Source of the DNA: Blastocatellia bacterium
GTDB lineage: Bacteria > Acidobacteriota > Blastocatellia > Pyrinomonadales > Pyrinomonadaceae
Direction: 5' to 3'
Assembly (NCBI GenBank): GCA_013697915.1
Contig: JACCVY010000220.1
Location: 62,001-126,000 of the forward strand
Length of the DNA stretch: 64,000 nt
Part shown: positions 36,601-46,280 of the stretch, in pieces
Layout of the letters: the number at the start of each line of letters is the position of its first letter
Numbering within the stretch: position 1 is the stretch's first letter
The notes under the pieces: model-generated
The model's database searches: none
Told to the model about the DNA's origin: nothing
Seen by the model: the letters and a program-made list of their open reading frames with translations, nothing else
Translations under genes and position numbers: made by a program

Positions 36601-37500
36601 TTAAGGAAAATCTACATTCCGTTTCTTTGCACCCTCGATCATCTCGACCGACGCGCGCGGGGGCGCAGGGCTGGGCGTTGTCGCGGCGGGTTTCACCTCG
36701 GCACGAACGTGATGCACTGTGGGTTTGGGCGCGGGCTTAACCTGTTCACTCTTTAGCGATCCCGGATCGGGCGCCGGCGTAGCTCGGTCACCACCCAACA
36801 GTGCGCGTTTATTAATTCCGGTTGTTTGCTCGTCGCCCTGGTCCACTGAATTGCGCATGACGAGTTGCAGGTGACCTTCGCTCGCCGCCAGTGCCAGTTT
36901 CTCCGCCTGTTCGGGAAGTACGAGAAGCGTCACAGCCTTAACACTGTTTGCTTCGCGCTGGTCCTCGGGCTTGTCGATGTTCTGGCCGTTGGCAAGCACC
37001 TTGATGTTCTGCAGTACAATTTTTGAAATTGGATCCTGCATGCCGGCTTTTTCGGCCGGGTCGATAACGACGACCACGTCGACCAGCGTGCCGGGCATGA
37101 TGAAACCGGAAATTCCGACAACGTCGTCGACCTTGACCGTCATCGCGCGATAGCCCTCCGGAATCACCGCGGAAAGTCCGCCCGCTGTTCCTTCAGGCGC
37201 GAGACGCGCTTCGGTGATTGGTTCGCGCGGAGCGATGTTGGTCACCGCAACGCGGCCCGTCAATTTGTCGGCTGACTCAAACACGCCGTCAGGGGTCGAC
37301 TCTTTCGGGAATTGGACCACCATCACCTGTTCAGGGATGATCTTGGTGCCGAGTGGAATCGCCACCTTGGCTACTGCCACACGATTCAGATTCTTTGTAT
37401 AGGCCTGAGCACTGGACAAATAACGGCTCACCGAAAAGGCCGCCAGTAATCCGAACAGCAGTGCTCCGACTAAAACGATGAAGAAGCGTTTGTTGCGCAT
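36601..37500 (-). CDS. cpaB: Tad pilus protein CpaB/RcpC
   Basis: 299 residues from the ATG at 37500, chosen because GGAGAG lies seven bases upstream; a TTG at 37554 overlaps cpaA and is weaker. A membrane anchor (FFIVLVGALLFGLLAAFSV) precedes a SAF-type domain (VAVAKVAIPLGTKIIPEQ) and the CpaB C-terminal domain with GYRAMTVKVDDVVGISGF and GTLVDVVVVIDP. A Pro/Ala-rich tail follows. CpaB is thought to bind the secretin and peptidoglycan in the periplasm. Confidence 0.9.
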   Translation of the reverse strand: MRNKRFFIVLVGALLFGLLAAFSVSRYLSSAQAYTKNLNRVAVAKVAIPLGTKIIPEQVMVVQFPKESTPDGVFESADKLTGRVAVTNIAPREPITEARLAPEGTAGGLSAVIPEGYRAMTVKVDDVVGISGFIMPGTLVDVVVVIDPAEKAGMQDPISKIVLQNIKVLANGQNIDKPEDQREANSVKAVTLLVLPEQAEKLALAASEGHLQLVMRNSVDQGDEQTTGINKRALLGGDRATPAPDPGSLKSEQVKPAPKPTVHHVRAEVKPAATTPSPAPPRASVEMIEGAKKRNVDFP

Positions 37501-37550
37501 AGTTGACTCTCCGTGTGGTTCAGTTGGTCGCAAGGTGCGACCCTGGATTT

Positions 37551-38072
37551 TCAAGCTCGAAAGATAGCGATGGAGATGATGCTGCCCATGGTGATAGCGA
37601 CGCCGTAGGGAATGGTATGAGTGCGATCAGCCGGCACCGCGAACTTGGGCATCTGCCAGCCGGGTAACAAGCCAACTAATATTTGCAAGACGCGATGCAG
37701 CGTGGTCAATACGGTACCCGCGCGTATGATCGAAACCACTGCCAACAGACCTCCGGTAAGAACAACGACCAGGAAAGTTGGAACTACAAGTTGTGCCCCC
37801 GTTACCGCGCCAATTGCTGCAAACAGTTTCACATCGCCTGCGCCCATCGCACCGAAGATGTGAAGTATGAACATGAGAACGAATGCCAGCCCGCAACCGG
37901 CAAGGCTCGCAGCGACGCCCGGTAGTCCGCCAAAGATTCCGTTTAGCGCCAGACCCCCGGCCAGTGCGGCCAGGACAAACGCATTGGGAATACGACGATA
38001 GCGAACGTCGTAATAACCGATGACGATTGCCAGCGGAACGAGCAGTCCAATGTTTACGAGTGCTTGAGACAT
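37551..38072 (-). CDS. cpaA: Prepilin peptidase CpaA/TadV
   Basis: A 173-residue A24 aspartic peptidase without the N-terminal methylase domain. The two catalytic aspartates are visible in GYYDVRYRRIPN (about residue 22) and GAGDVKLFAAIGA (about 79). Six hydrophobic segments span the inner membrane. It cleaves the leader of the Flp pilins encoded directly upstream and of the TadE-like pseudopilins. Confidence 0.92.
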   Translation of the reverse strand: MSQALVNIGLLVPLAIVIGYYDVRYRRIPNAFVLAALAGGLALNGIFGGLPGVAASLAGCGLAFVLMFILHIFGAMGAGDVKLFAAIGAVTGAQLVVPTFLVVVLTGGLLAVVSIIRAGTVLTTLHRVLQILVGLLPGWQMPKFAVPADRTHTIPYGVAITMGSIISIAIFRA

Positions 38073-38118
38073 TTCGGTTATTGCAGACGGTTAAAATGGG
38101 AAAGTGTTAACGCGCGGA

Positions 38119-38274
38119 CTAGCCGCCGACCCGCGTCACAAGGTCGTTGAGCCTGACCCCAATCGCATTGCCCAGCGCTGAAAATGCACCCGCGACCGCG
38201 ATGGCTACCAGGGCTGCGGCTACCGCGTACTCGGAAAGTTCAAGACCACTTTCATTTAGGAGAAATTTCTTCAT
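38119..38274 (-). CDS. flp: Flp pilin 3 (third in transcription order)
   Basis: A 51-residue class IVb pilin: short charged leader MKKFLLNESG, then the cleavage motif GLELSEY (G-x4-E-Y) and a hydrophobic helix AVAAALVAIAVAGAF. The C terminus ends VTRVGG, unlike its two neighbours, which end TTISK. It is the last of three tandem pilin genes and the closest to cpaA. Confidence 0.93.
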   Translation of the reverse strand: MKKFLLNESGLELSEYAVAAALVAIAVAGAFSALGNAIGVRLNDLVTRVGG

Positions 38275-38296
38275 GTCGTGCGGCCTTTACTCAAGC

Positions 38297-38452
38297 CTAT
38301 TTGGAGATGGTCGTGCCAAGCGAAGTGATCTTGTCACCGATGGCAGTGCCCAGCGCTGTAAAAGCGCCCACAACCGCGATAGCCACCAGTGCCGCCGCTA
38401 CCGCGTACTCCGAAAGTTCAAGACCGGTTTCATCAAGCAGGAACTTTTTCAT
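38297..38452 (-). CDS. flp: Flp pilin 2
   Basis: 51 residues: leader MKKFLLDETG, cleavage region GLELSEY, hydrophobic AVAAALVAIAVVGAF and C-terminal ALGTAIGDKITSLG followed by TTISK. Nearly identical over the helix to the flanking pilins, so the three arose by tandem duplication. It lies 22 bp before pilin 3. Confidence 0.93.
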   Translation of the reverse strand: MKKFLLDETGLELSEYAVAAALVAIAVVGAFTALGTAIGDKITSLGTTISK

Positions 38453-38564
38453 CGTCTTCACCTCTATCGTAGAAATGGTTTCAAATTTTGAATTGACTGG
38501 GCCGGCGCGCTCTTACGAACCTCATGATTCGATAAGAGCGCGTTGGTCCATTTCTTCGTCACAA

Positions 38565-38723
38565 CTACTTGGAAATGGTGGTTCCAAGCGTAGTGATTTT
38601 TCCGCTGATGGCGGTGCCGAGGGCAGTGAAAGCACCGACCACTGCGATCGCAACCAAGGCTGCGGCAACTGCGTATTCCGACAACTCAAGACCGGTTTCA
38701 TCGCGAAAGAATTTGCTAATCAT
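38565..38723 (-). CDS. flp: Flp pilin 1 (first of the three)
   Basis: 52 residues from the ATG at 38723, with AAGGAG about nine bases upstream; a long in-frame extension to 38894 is non-conserved and was dropped. Leader MISKFFRDETG, then GLELSEY and AVAAALVAIAVVGAF, ending TTLGTTISK. It shares the pilin helix with its downstream copies but has a different leader. The 112-bp gap to pilin 2 may hold a separate processing or attenuation signal. Confidence 0.93.
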   Translation of the reverse strand: MISKFFRDETGLELSEYAVAAALVAIAVVGAFTALGTAISGKITTLGTTISK

Positions 38724-38811
38724 TTGTGTTTGCTCCTTTAAGTTTAGGTTGTTGCTCGATCGTTCCTTCCCCTTGGGAAGAAATGTTTGGTGTGTGCCCC
38801 CCTGAAAAGAC

Positions 38812-39063
38812 TCATGACGGAAGGGCCACTGTTGAATGTGGCCCCTCGCGGCTGCTGCGCGATGCGGAAGGGGCGTTGACCGTGCGGCGGCCAAAGCCGT
38901 TAATTCCGCTCACTACAGCGCCACAGAGAGTTAGCGCCAGGAGCAGGAGGCTGTTGCCGCGCGCGAGCATCACGCTGACATTAAGTACTGCCAGCGTTAA
39001 GACGGGTGCAGCGATCGCGATCGCTACCAGCGAGATGAACTCTTTAGTGGTTATAGACTTCAT
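38812..39063 (-). CDS. Small membrane protein, 83 aa, upstream of the pilins
   Basis: Not recognised. From the ATG at 39063, it has two hydrophobic segments, LVAIAIAAPVLTLAVLNVSV and LLLLALTLCGAVVSG, joined by a short loop with RGNS, and a polar C terminus. An in-frame start 21 codons earlier adds a polar tail and is doubtful. It is the first minus-strand gene behind the possible sigma-54 promoters and precedes the pilins by 88 bp. It could be a small accessory membrane protein of the pilus locus. Confidence 0.5.
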   Translation of the reverse strand: MKSITTKEFISLVAIAIAAPVLTLAVLNVSVMLARGNSLLLLALTLCGAVVSGINGFGRRTVNAPSASRSSREGPHSTVALPS

Positions 39064-39128
39064 GAGATTCCATAGCCTGTTGGGCTTTCCTTTCGCGACA
39101 CAATGTTGCTCGCGACGTTCTTGCACTT

Positions 39129-39144
39129 AACAAGCGACGTGCCA
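39129..39144 (-). promoter_or_regulatory. Candidate sigma-54 promoter (-24/-12), upstream of the pilin locus
   Basis: On the minus strand TGGCACG (39144-39138), four bases, then TTGTT (39133-39129). The -24 half is a perfect consensus match; the -12 half differs from TTGCT by one base in the critical GC. It lies 65 bp before the ATG of the 83-residue membrane protein, and a sigma-54 activator gene is next door. Confidence 0.45.
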
Positions 39145-39197
39145 TGAGGTCGAGCACCAGGAATGCCCGCAGTTGCGACGTTTCAATGCGTTGTGCG

Positions 39198-39213
39198 AGC
39201 AAGTTTGTAGCCT
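39198..39213 (-). promoter_or_regulatory. Second candidate sigma-54 promoter
   Basis: On the minus strand AGGCTAC, four bases, TTGCT, giving the invariant GG-N10-GC spacing with a perfect -12 half but a weak -24 half. It lies about 70 bp further upstream than the first candidate. Confidence 0.3.
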
Positions 39214-39364
39214 GCGGTTAACAAAACCGCGGCGCTGTTAGGTTGGCTGTCGCTGTTCGAAGGAGGACTTTAGAAGTTTTTGCCTAAGCTTTTTGAAAAG
39301 TCGCCATCGGTTTACAAGCCAACAGCCGCGATCATCCGCGCGGGCTACAGCCTTGAGACGCTCC

Positions 39365-39404
39365 GGAAAAAAAGAAAAGCACCCGAGATTGCTCTCGAGT
39401 GCTT
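39365..39404 (-). terminator. Rho-independent terminator of the sigma-54 activator gene
   Basis: On the minus strand a stem AAGCACTCGAGA / TCTCGGGTGCTT (39404-39377, one G-T mismatch) with a 4-nt loop is followed by TTTTCTTTTTTT. It lies 25 bp beyond the stop of the activator gene and separates it from the pilus locus. Confidence 0.88.
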
Positions 39405-39428
39405 CTTCAACTTCGAACGACCATTCAG

Positions 39429-40904
39429 CTAATTTCGTTCGGCGCGAAACTGCAGGCCAGGCTCGGTATCTTCCTGAAGAAAATCTGTGACGTCGATAGC
39501 GAGTCGCTTTAACTTCTTGTAAAGCGTTTGCCGCGAGCCCAGACCCAACGCTTCACTGGTGCGGGCCACGTTGCAGTGGTTACGCTTCAGTGTTTCAGTT
39601 ATGACGCGCCTCTCGTATTCCTCCAATAATTCCTCAAGCCGTTCCGGAGATTGCTTTTCGTCTTTCTCATGAAACTGAGCCGGCCAAATATGCTGACTAA
39701 GATTATTCGGCTTTATGTATTCATCTTCTTCAGCGTACAGGACCAGTCTTTCAATCTCGCCCGCTAATTCTCGAACGTTTCCTGGCCAGGGATACGCTTC
39801 CAGAATCCTAACAGCGTCCCAGGTAATGCCTGCAACCGCGCGATCGTTTCGGCGGGCGAAATGAGAGAGGTAATGCGAAATGAGAGCAGATACATCTTCA
39901 GGACGTTCCCTGAGCGGCGGAACCTTCACGGTCAACGCGGCAATGCGGTAATAAAGATCTTCTCGGAAGAGCCGCTCGCGTACCAACTGTTCCAGATCTT
40001 TGTGCGTGGCCGCGATGACGCGCACATTAACCTTTCGTGGAGATTGCTCGCCGAGGGGATGGATCTCTCCTTCCTGCAAAAATCGCAGCAGTTTTGGCTG
40101 CAACGCAAGTGGCAGATCGCCAATTTCATCCAGGAATAGTGTTCCGTTCTCTGCCGCGCGGACCAGTCCTTCGCTATCCCGAAGGGCGCCGGTAAAACTT
40201 CCGCGGCGATGCCCGAATAGCATGCTCTCGATCAAGTCAGGCGGCGCTGCCGAACAATTGAATGGAATAAACGCTTTCTCCGCGCGCTTGCTTAGCCGGT
40301 GAATCGCGTGGGCCACGAGTTCTTTGCCGGTACCTGACTCACCCGTGATTAGAACTGTCGAATTTGAATTCTTGATCCGCGCCACGACTCGCGCGACCTC
40401 GTCCATCGCCCGGCTGGAGAAAATCATTCCCGGGAGGATTGCTTTGCCGTCTTTTTCCTCCGACGTCTTCAACGAGCGACTCGTCCGATGCAGCGCCACG
40501 TGAGAATGGGCCAGGCGTGTCGCATCGATAATGCCGCCAAGATCCCTTGCCTGGCCATCGGAGATTGGGCGCACACACTGACCATACAAAGCCGCGCCCT
40601 CGCGCTGCGCTTGCGAACTACTCAACACAAACCACACGCACGTGTCGCCTGCTTTGACCTTGGGCCAGTCGGCATCCCCGGTTAACACTTTGATCAGATC
40701 CGTCTCGGCCAGGGAGATTTCCGTCTCTTGCAAGCCTTCGACCCATTGAAGGTGTGGCGTCGAGCCGGGTCCGAAACTCCAGATCGAAAGACCGTACATA
40801 GGTGCGGTCGCTTCCACCACCAGACTGAGCTTGAGCATTACTTCGTAGAGAAGCTCCGGCCCGGATTCGGCCGCCTGGCACAAAGCCCGCAGGATTGAAC
40901 TCAT
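39429..40904 (-). CDS. Sigma-54-dependent transcriptional activator (Fis family)
   Basis: About 491 residues from the ATG at 40904; a TTG eight codons earlier is an alternative. There is no receiver domain; instead a GAF-like sensory region occupies about 1-150. The AAA domain follows with Walker A GESGTGKE, the sigma-54 contact loop GSFTGA (Ser in place of the usual Ala), and Walker B TLFLDEIGDLP. The C-terminal Fis helix-turn-helix reads NVARTSEALGLGSRQTLYKK. It would activate sigma-54 promoters in response to a small molecule or protein signal. Location beside the Tad pilins suggests it controls them (inference). Confidence 0.88.
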   Translation of the reverse strand: MSSILRALCQAAESGPELLYEVMLKLSLVVEATAPMYGLSIWSFGPGSTPHLQWVEGLQETEISLAETDLIKVLTGDADWPKVKAGDTCVWFVLSSSQAQREGAALYGQCVRPISDGQARDLGGIIDATRLAHSHVALHRTSRSLKTSEEKDGKAILPGMIFSSRAMDEVARVVARIKNSNSTVLITGESGTGKELVAHAIHRLSKRAEKAFIPFNCSAAPPDLIESMLFGHRRGSFTGALRDSEGLVRAAENGTLFLDEIGDLPLALQPKLLRFLQEGEIHPLGEQSPRKVNVRVIAATHKDLEQLVRERLFREDLYYRIAALTVKVPPLRERPEDVSALISHYLSHFARRNDRAVAGITWDAVRILEAYPWPGNVRELAGEIERLVLYAEEDEYIKPNNLSQHIWPAQFHEKDEKQSPERLEELLEEYERRVITETLKRNHCNVARTSEALGLGSRQTLYKKLKRLAIDVTDFLQEDTEPGLQFRAERN

Positions 40905-41430
40905 CGGTAATTGATTGCTGTGGGTCAAAGTCTTGGCGCGATCCTGGTGGAGAACTCAAGCACACGATGCTTCGGCAAAATTGCATCGATTAATTTCAAA
41001 TGGAGCTGAGCGGAATCAATTTTGAGGGCAAGGTATCGCGAAGCGCTGTCCGATTACCCGTGGGTCAAGCTGGGACGGGTTTCGTCTTGGAGTCTAGTCG
41101 CGCCAAGGGAGGAGTGTCAACAATTTTAAACTGGAGCACAGGCTGCATCCGACAAGGCCTGAATTGTGTTCGCCAGCCGTTCGCCCTTTTGGTCCATTAA
41201 GCGCTCTTACTTCATGTAACCGTTGAACTTACGTTACGAAACCGTTGCAAAGAAATTGCTTTACACCCTTAAGCACCGGTGCTACATTCCGCCAACCTTG
41301 ACCCTAAACCGTTGACTGGCAACGGATTGAACAGAGTTTTAGCGCAGCCTGTTGTGGTAAACGTAGCGAAAACACCCGCTATCTTGTGCATCGACGATTC
41401 GACCCAGTTAAGCAGACTCTTAAAAAGAAG
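40905..41430. other. Divergent intergenic region
   Basis: About 525 bp between the minus-strand activator gene and the plus-strand phosphohexomutase gene. It must hold both promoters, but I see no consensus -35/-10 pair I would defend, no strong hairpin and no credible ORF. Confidence 0.4.
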
Positions 41431-42831
41431 ATGACTATTCAGTTTGGAACCTCCGGATGGCGTGCCGTAATTGCCGACGAATTCACATTCGCCGGTGTGC
41501 GGTCCGTCACGGGGGCGATTTGCTCCCACTTCGGTTCCAAAAAAGCGGCAAATGATGTGATGGTAGTTGGCTATGACACGCGTTTTCTTGGAGAACAGTT
41601 TGCCCGCGAATGCGCCGACATTGTGACCGCAAACGATTTTCAAGTGCTGCTTTGTGATAGCCCGGTGCCGACGCCCACTCTTTCGCACGCTATTCGCACG
41701 CGCAAAGCCGTCTGCGGAATCAATTTCACGGCTTCGCACAATCCACCTGAGTACAACGGCATGAAGCTGTCCACCGGCGACGGTGCTCCGGCGCTGCCGG
41801 AAATCACTCGCAACGTCGAGCAACTCATCAAGGACGTGGAACGAGGTCAAAGCAAAACCCAATCAGCGAAGCCGTCGCTGCAAACCTTTTCCGCACGCCC
41901 GGACTATCTGGCGGATCTGAGTACAAAGATCAAGTTTGACGTGATCAAACGCGCGGGCGGGCGGTATGCGTACGACCCGATCTGGGGGACCGGCCGCGGT
42001 TATCTTGATGAAGCGTTACGGATGCACGGTCTGGAAGTTGAAACGATCCATGATTGGCGCGATGTCCTTTTTGGAGGGAGAGCGCCAGAGCCAGAAGAAA
42101 GTCACTTAAGCGAGCTGCGTGAACTGGTGTTGTCTAAGAAGTGCGTGCTCGGTCTGGCAACAGACGGCGATGCCGATCGTTTTGGCGTCATCGATGCAAA
42201 CGGTTCTTTCATCTCCCCCAATCAATTGATTGCTCTTCTCTTCGATTATTTGGTGGAGTCAAGACAATGGAGTGGAGGCGCTGCCCGCTCAGTTGCAACT
42301 TCCCACCTGGTCGACCGCGTCGCAGAAGCGCGTGGTTTGCCGGTCTACGAAACGCCCGTTGGTTTCAAATACATCGGAGAATTGATCAATGAAAACAAGA
42401 TTGTCATCGGCGGTGAAGAGTCGGCGGGACTCTCAATCAAAGGTCACTATCCGGAGAAAGATGGCATCCTTGCGTGTCTGCTCGCAGCGGAGGCAGTTGC
42501 GGCGCGCGGCACGAGTTTGACTGAGCAGTTAAATGAGTTGTACGCGCGGGTGGGCAAGCTTGAATCCGGTCGCACCGGAATTCGTCTCACGCCGGAAATA
42601 ATGAAAGCGCTGCCCGATAAACTTAAACAGTATCCAAAAGAGATTGGCGGCCGGCGGGTTGACCGAACCAATCGCCTTGATGGGGTGAAGTTCATTTTTG
42701 CGGACGGCTCCTGGCTTTTGATGCGTCCGTCAGGGACCGAACCGGTGGTTCGTATTTACGCAGAATCAGAATCAGCAAAAGACGTGGAGGTGCTGCTTGA
42801 GCAGGGTCATAGATACTTATTGGGTGGATGA
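41431..42831 (+). CDS. Phosphoglucomutase/phosphomannomutase family protein
   Basis: 466 residues from the ATG at 41431, which starts directly at the conserved TIQFGTSGWRA. The phosphoserine loop is TASHNPPEYNG with Ser102; the metal loop DGDADRFG lies around 245; GGEESAG follows as the sugar-binding loop, and RPSGTEPVVRIY near the C terminus binds phosphate. It interconverts hexose 1- and 6-phosphates for glycan and envelope synthesis. Its end overlaps the FtsL/FtsB-like gene by 35 bp. Confidence 0.92.
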   Translation: MTIQFGTSGWRAVIADEFTFAGVRSVTGAICSHFGSKKAANDVMVVGYDTRFLGEQFARECADIVTANDFQVLLCDSPVPTPTLSHAIRTRKAVCGINFTASHNPPEYNGMKLSTGDGAPALPEITRNVEQLIKDVERGQSKTQSAKPSLQTFSARPDYLADLSTKIKFDVIKRAGGRYAYDPIWGTGRGYLDEALRMHGLEVETIHDWRDVLFGGRAPEPEESHLSELRELVLSKKCVLGLATDGDADRFGVIDANGSFISPNQLIALLFDYLVESRQWSGGAARSVATSHLVDRVAEARGLPVYETPVGFKYIGELINENKIVIGGEESAGLSIKGHYPEKDGILACLLAAEAVAARGTSLTEQLNELYARVGKLESGRTGIRLTPEIMKALPDKLKQYPKEIGGRRVDRTNRLDGVKFIFADGSWLLMRPSGTEPVVRIYAESESAKDVEVLLEQGHRYLLGG

Positions 42832-43213
42832 ACGGATTCGGGCGCAGCGCGTTGCGCCTCGAGTAGCTTCTCCGTTGGCATCAGTCAAAGAGATTTCTCT
42901 GGATATTATTGGCACTCGCGCCGAAGTTCGACGTCGTGGTGGATTAATACCAGCATGGGTAATCTTTGGAATGATTATCCTGGGAACGTTTGCTATCTGT
43001 GTCGGCGTGACGATGCGGACACGTACCAGGATGTCTTTGGCTTCTGATCAATATGTTCGCATGCAAACGGACGTTGAGGGATTGCGTAACACTAACCACT
43101 CGCTGCGATTGGAAATTGAAAAGTTGCGTACCGACCCGCGCACCATAGAAGTCGCTGCTCGCAGCCGGCTAAACATGGTACGGCCAAACGAGATTGTAGT
43201 GCCCGTCGAATGA
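42797..43213 (+). CDS. FtsL/FtsB-like septum formation protein
   Basis: A 138-residue bitopic protein. The TTG start at 42797 is chosen because a perfect GGAGG (42786-42790) lies six bases upstream, inside the end of the mutase gene; a GTG nine codons later is the alternative. One membrane helix (VIFGMIILGTFAICVGVTM) is followed by a coiled coil (DVEGLRNTNHSLRLEIEKL) and the RTIEVAARSRLNMVRP segment typical of the FtsL/DivIC families. Such proteins link the divisome. The 34-bp overlap implies coupling to the mutase. Confidence 0.78.
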   Translation: MSRVIDTYWVDERIRAQRVAPRVASPLASVKEISLDIIGTRAEVRRRGGLIPAWVIFGMIILGTFAICVGVTMRTRTRMSLASDQYVRMQTDVEGLRNTNHSLRLEIEKLRTDPRTIEVAARSRLNMVRPNEIVVPVE

Positions 43214-43400
43214 GCAATTGGGGAAGCTCCTTCGCAACGGACAGCATTGGATTTGATTTTACCTGCCGGTTGCCCGCTAGTTCCCCTTCTTGAACGCCAC
43301 GTATCGCGAGTTCCTGCCGAGAACGCGCGGTTGTGACTGCCATCACAGCCGCGCTCCCCTCTTAAAGAATCAGTAGTAAAAACTCGAGTGTATAGTCGTG

Positions 43401-43429
43401 TTGACACGTCTATACCTGTAAACTAATAT
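43401..43429 (+). promoter_or_regulatory. Sigma-70-type promoter of the acyl-CoA mutase operon
   Basis: A perfect -35 TTGACA (43401-43406), a 17-bp spacer and a -10 TAATAT (43424-43429). The start codon lies about 35 bp downstream at 43464, giving a short leader. It is the clearest housekeeping promoter in the window. Confidence 0.7.
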
Positions 43430-43463
43430 CGAACTCCATTTAGGAACGATCTATCAAAGTTCT

Positions 43464-45143
<1,680 letters not shown>

Positions 45144-45194
45144 TTTTCGCGACTTCTGCAAACTACTTCTTACAGTAAGGCTACAATAAAGTTC

Positions 45195-45599
45195 ATGAAT
45201 GAAAGAAAAATCCGCGTGCTGGTTGCAAAGCCAGGTCTCGATGGTCACGACCGTGGAGCGAAAGTCATTGCTCGCGCGCTGCGCGACGCAGGCATGGAAG
45301 TTATCTACACCGGTCTGCGCCAAACTCCTGAAATGATCGCGGCAGCGGCGTTGCAGGAAGATGTCGATGCCGTCGGCGTTTCAATTCTTAGCGGCGCACA
45401 CAACACGCTTTGCCCGCGTATTGTTCAACTGCTGCACGATCAGGGCATGGACGACTGCCTGGTTCTACTGGGTGGCATCGTTCCACAGGACGATATCGCT
45501 AAACTCAAACAGCAAGGGGTCGCGGAAATTTTCCTGCCCGGTACATCCACCGAAAACATCGTCAAGTTTCTGCGCGAAAACGTAAAGCCACGCGAATAA
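45195..45599 (+). CDS. B12-binding small subunit of the acyl-CoA mutase
   Basis: A 134-residue cobalamin-binding domain. [13 protein letters not shown] carries the DxHxxG motif whose histidine replaces the dimethylbenzimidazole ligand; GVSILSG and LLGGIVP complete the nucleotide-loop site. It is of the size of IcmB and of archaeal-type split mutase small subunits. It follows the large subunit by 51 bp and the next gene starts three bases after its stop. Confidence 0.93.
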   Translation: MNERKIRVLVAKPGLDGHDRGAKVIARALRDAGMEVIYTGLRQTPEMIAAAALQEDVDAVGVSILSGAHNTLCPRIVQLLHDQGMDDCLVLLGGIVPQDDIAKLKQQGVAEIFLPGTSTENIVKFLRENVKPRE

Positions 45600-45602
45600 C
45601 AA

Positions 45603-46211
45603 ATGGCACGGACGTCTGCAATCCTTACCGACGTTAGCGACGGTACCGCCACCATTCGTTTCAACCAACCTGCCGCACGCAATCCTCTTTCCAGCACCAC
45701 TCTCAACGAACTTACGAACGCAGTCTCATTGCTAACGGCTCGGAAGGATCTAAAGGTAATCATCTTCACCGGCGCTGACGACGTGTTTGCTTCGGGCGCC
45801 GACATTCGGGAGTTGGCCCAACTCGACGCCGAGCGAGCGTTTGAGTTTGCAGGGTTTGGCCAGAAGCTTTTTCAAACCATTGCGGACGCGACGCAAGTGA
45901 CGATTGCGGCAATCAACGGCTACTGCATGGGCGGCGGACTGGATTTAGCGCTGGCCTGCGACCTTCGTATTGCGTCGCCGCAGGCTGTCTTCCGCCACCC
46001 TGGAGCGAGATTGGGAATCATCACCGGCTGGGGCGGCACCCAAAGACTGCCGCGACTAATCGGCCGCACGCGCGCCCTCGACCTTTTGCTTTCAGCGCGT
46101 CTGATGAATAGCCAGGAGGCGCTCAAAGTCGGGCTCATTACTGACCTGGTAGCGACCCCTCTTGACGCGGCTATCCGACTCGCCGAAACAATGGATGGGA
46201 AACCGGACTAA
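45603..46211 (+). CDS. Enoyl-CoA hydratase/isomerase family protein, shortened, catalytic acids replaced
   Basis: A 202-residue crotonase-fold protein. The oxyanion-hole parts are present (ASGADIREL and MGGGLDLALACD). Compared with crotonase, the first catalytic Glu (GGGCELA) is Asp here, and the second (PE before the LG segment) is Gly (HPGARLG). It ends about 55 residues before the usual C terminus, losing the last helices. It starts three bases after the B12 subunit gene, so it belongs to the mutase operon. It may bind an acyl-CoA without hydrating it, or act as another crotonase-fold enzyme. Confidence 0.75.
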   Translation: MARTSAILTDVSDGTATIRFNQPAARNPLSSTTLNELTNAVSLLTARKDLKVIIFTGADDVFASGADIRELAQLDAERAFEFAGFGQKLFQTIADATQVTIAAINGYCMGGGLDLALACDLRIASPQAVFRHPGARLGIITGWGGTQRLPRLIGRTRALDLLLSARLMNSQEALKVGLITDLVATPLDAAIRLAETMDGKPD

Positions 46212-46212
46212 A

Positions 46213-46246
46213 CAAAAAAAGAGCCGGACTCCGAAGAGTCCAGCTC
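46213..46246 (-). terminator. Terminator between convergent genes
   Basis: Stem GAGC..GGACTC / GAGTCC..GCTC (46221-46246) with a CGAA loop, followed on the minus strand by eight T residues interrupted once. It ends the minus-strand receptor gene (stop at 46281). The A-run on the plus strand side gives it a bidirectional form, so it may also stop the mutase operon. Confidence 0.85.
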
Positions 46247-46280
46247 CTAGAATTAAGCGCACAAGACTACGCGTTTTTCG

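Noticed and set aside
38724-38894. N-terminal extension of Flp pilin 1
   Set aside because: The extension is polar, not conserved in the other two pilins, and a good ribosome site lies before the inner ATG.
41269-41862. A 197-codon minus-strand frame opposite the phosphohexomutase start
   Set aside because: It is antisense to a clearly conserved enzyme and has no recognisable sequence features.
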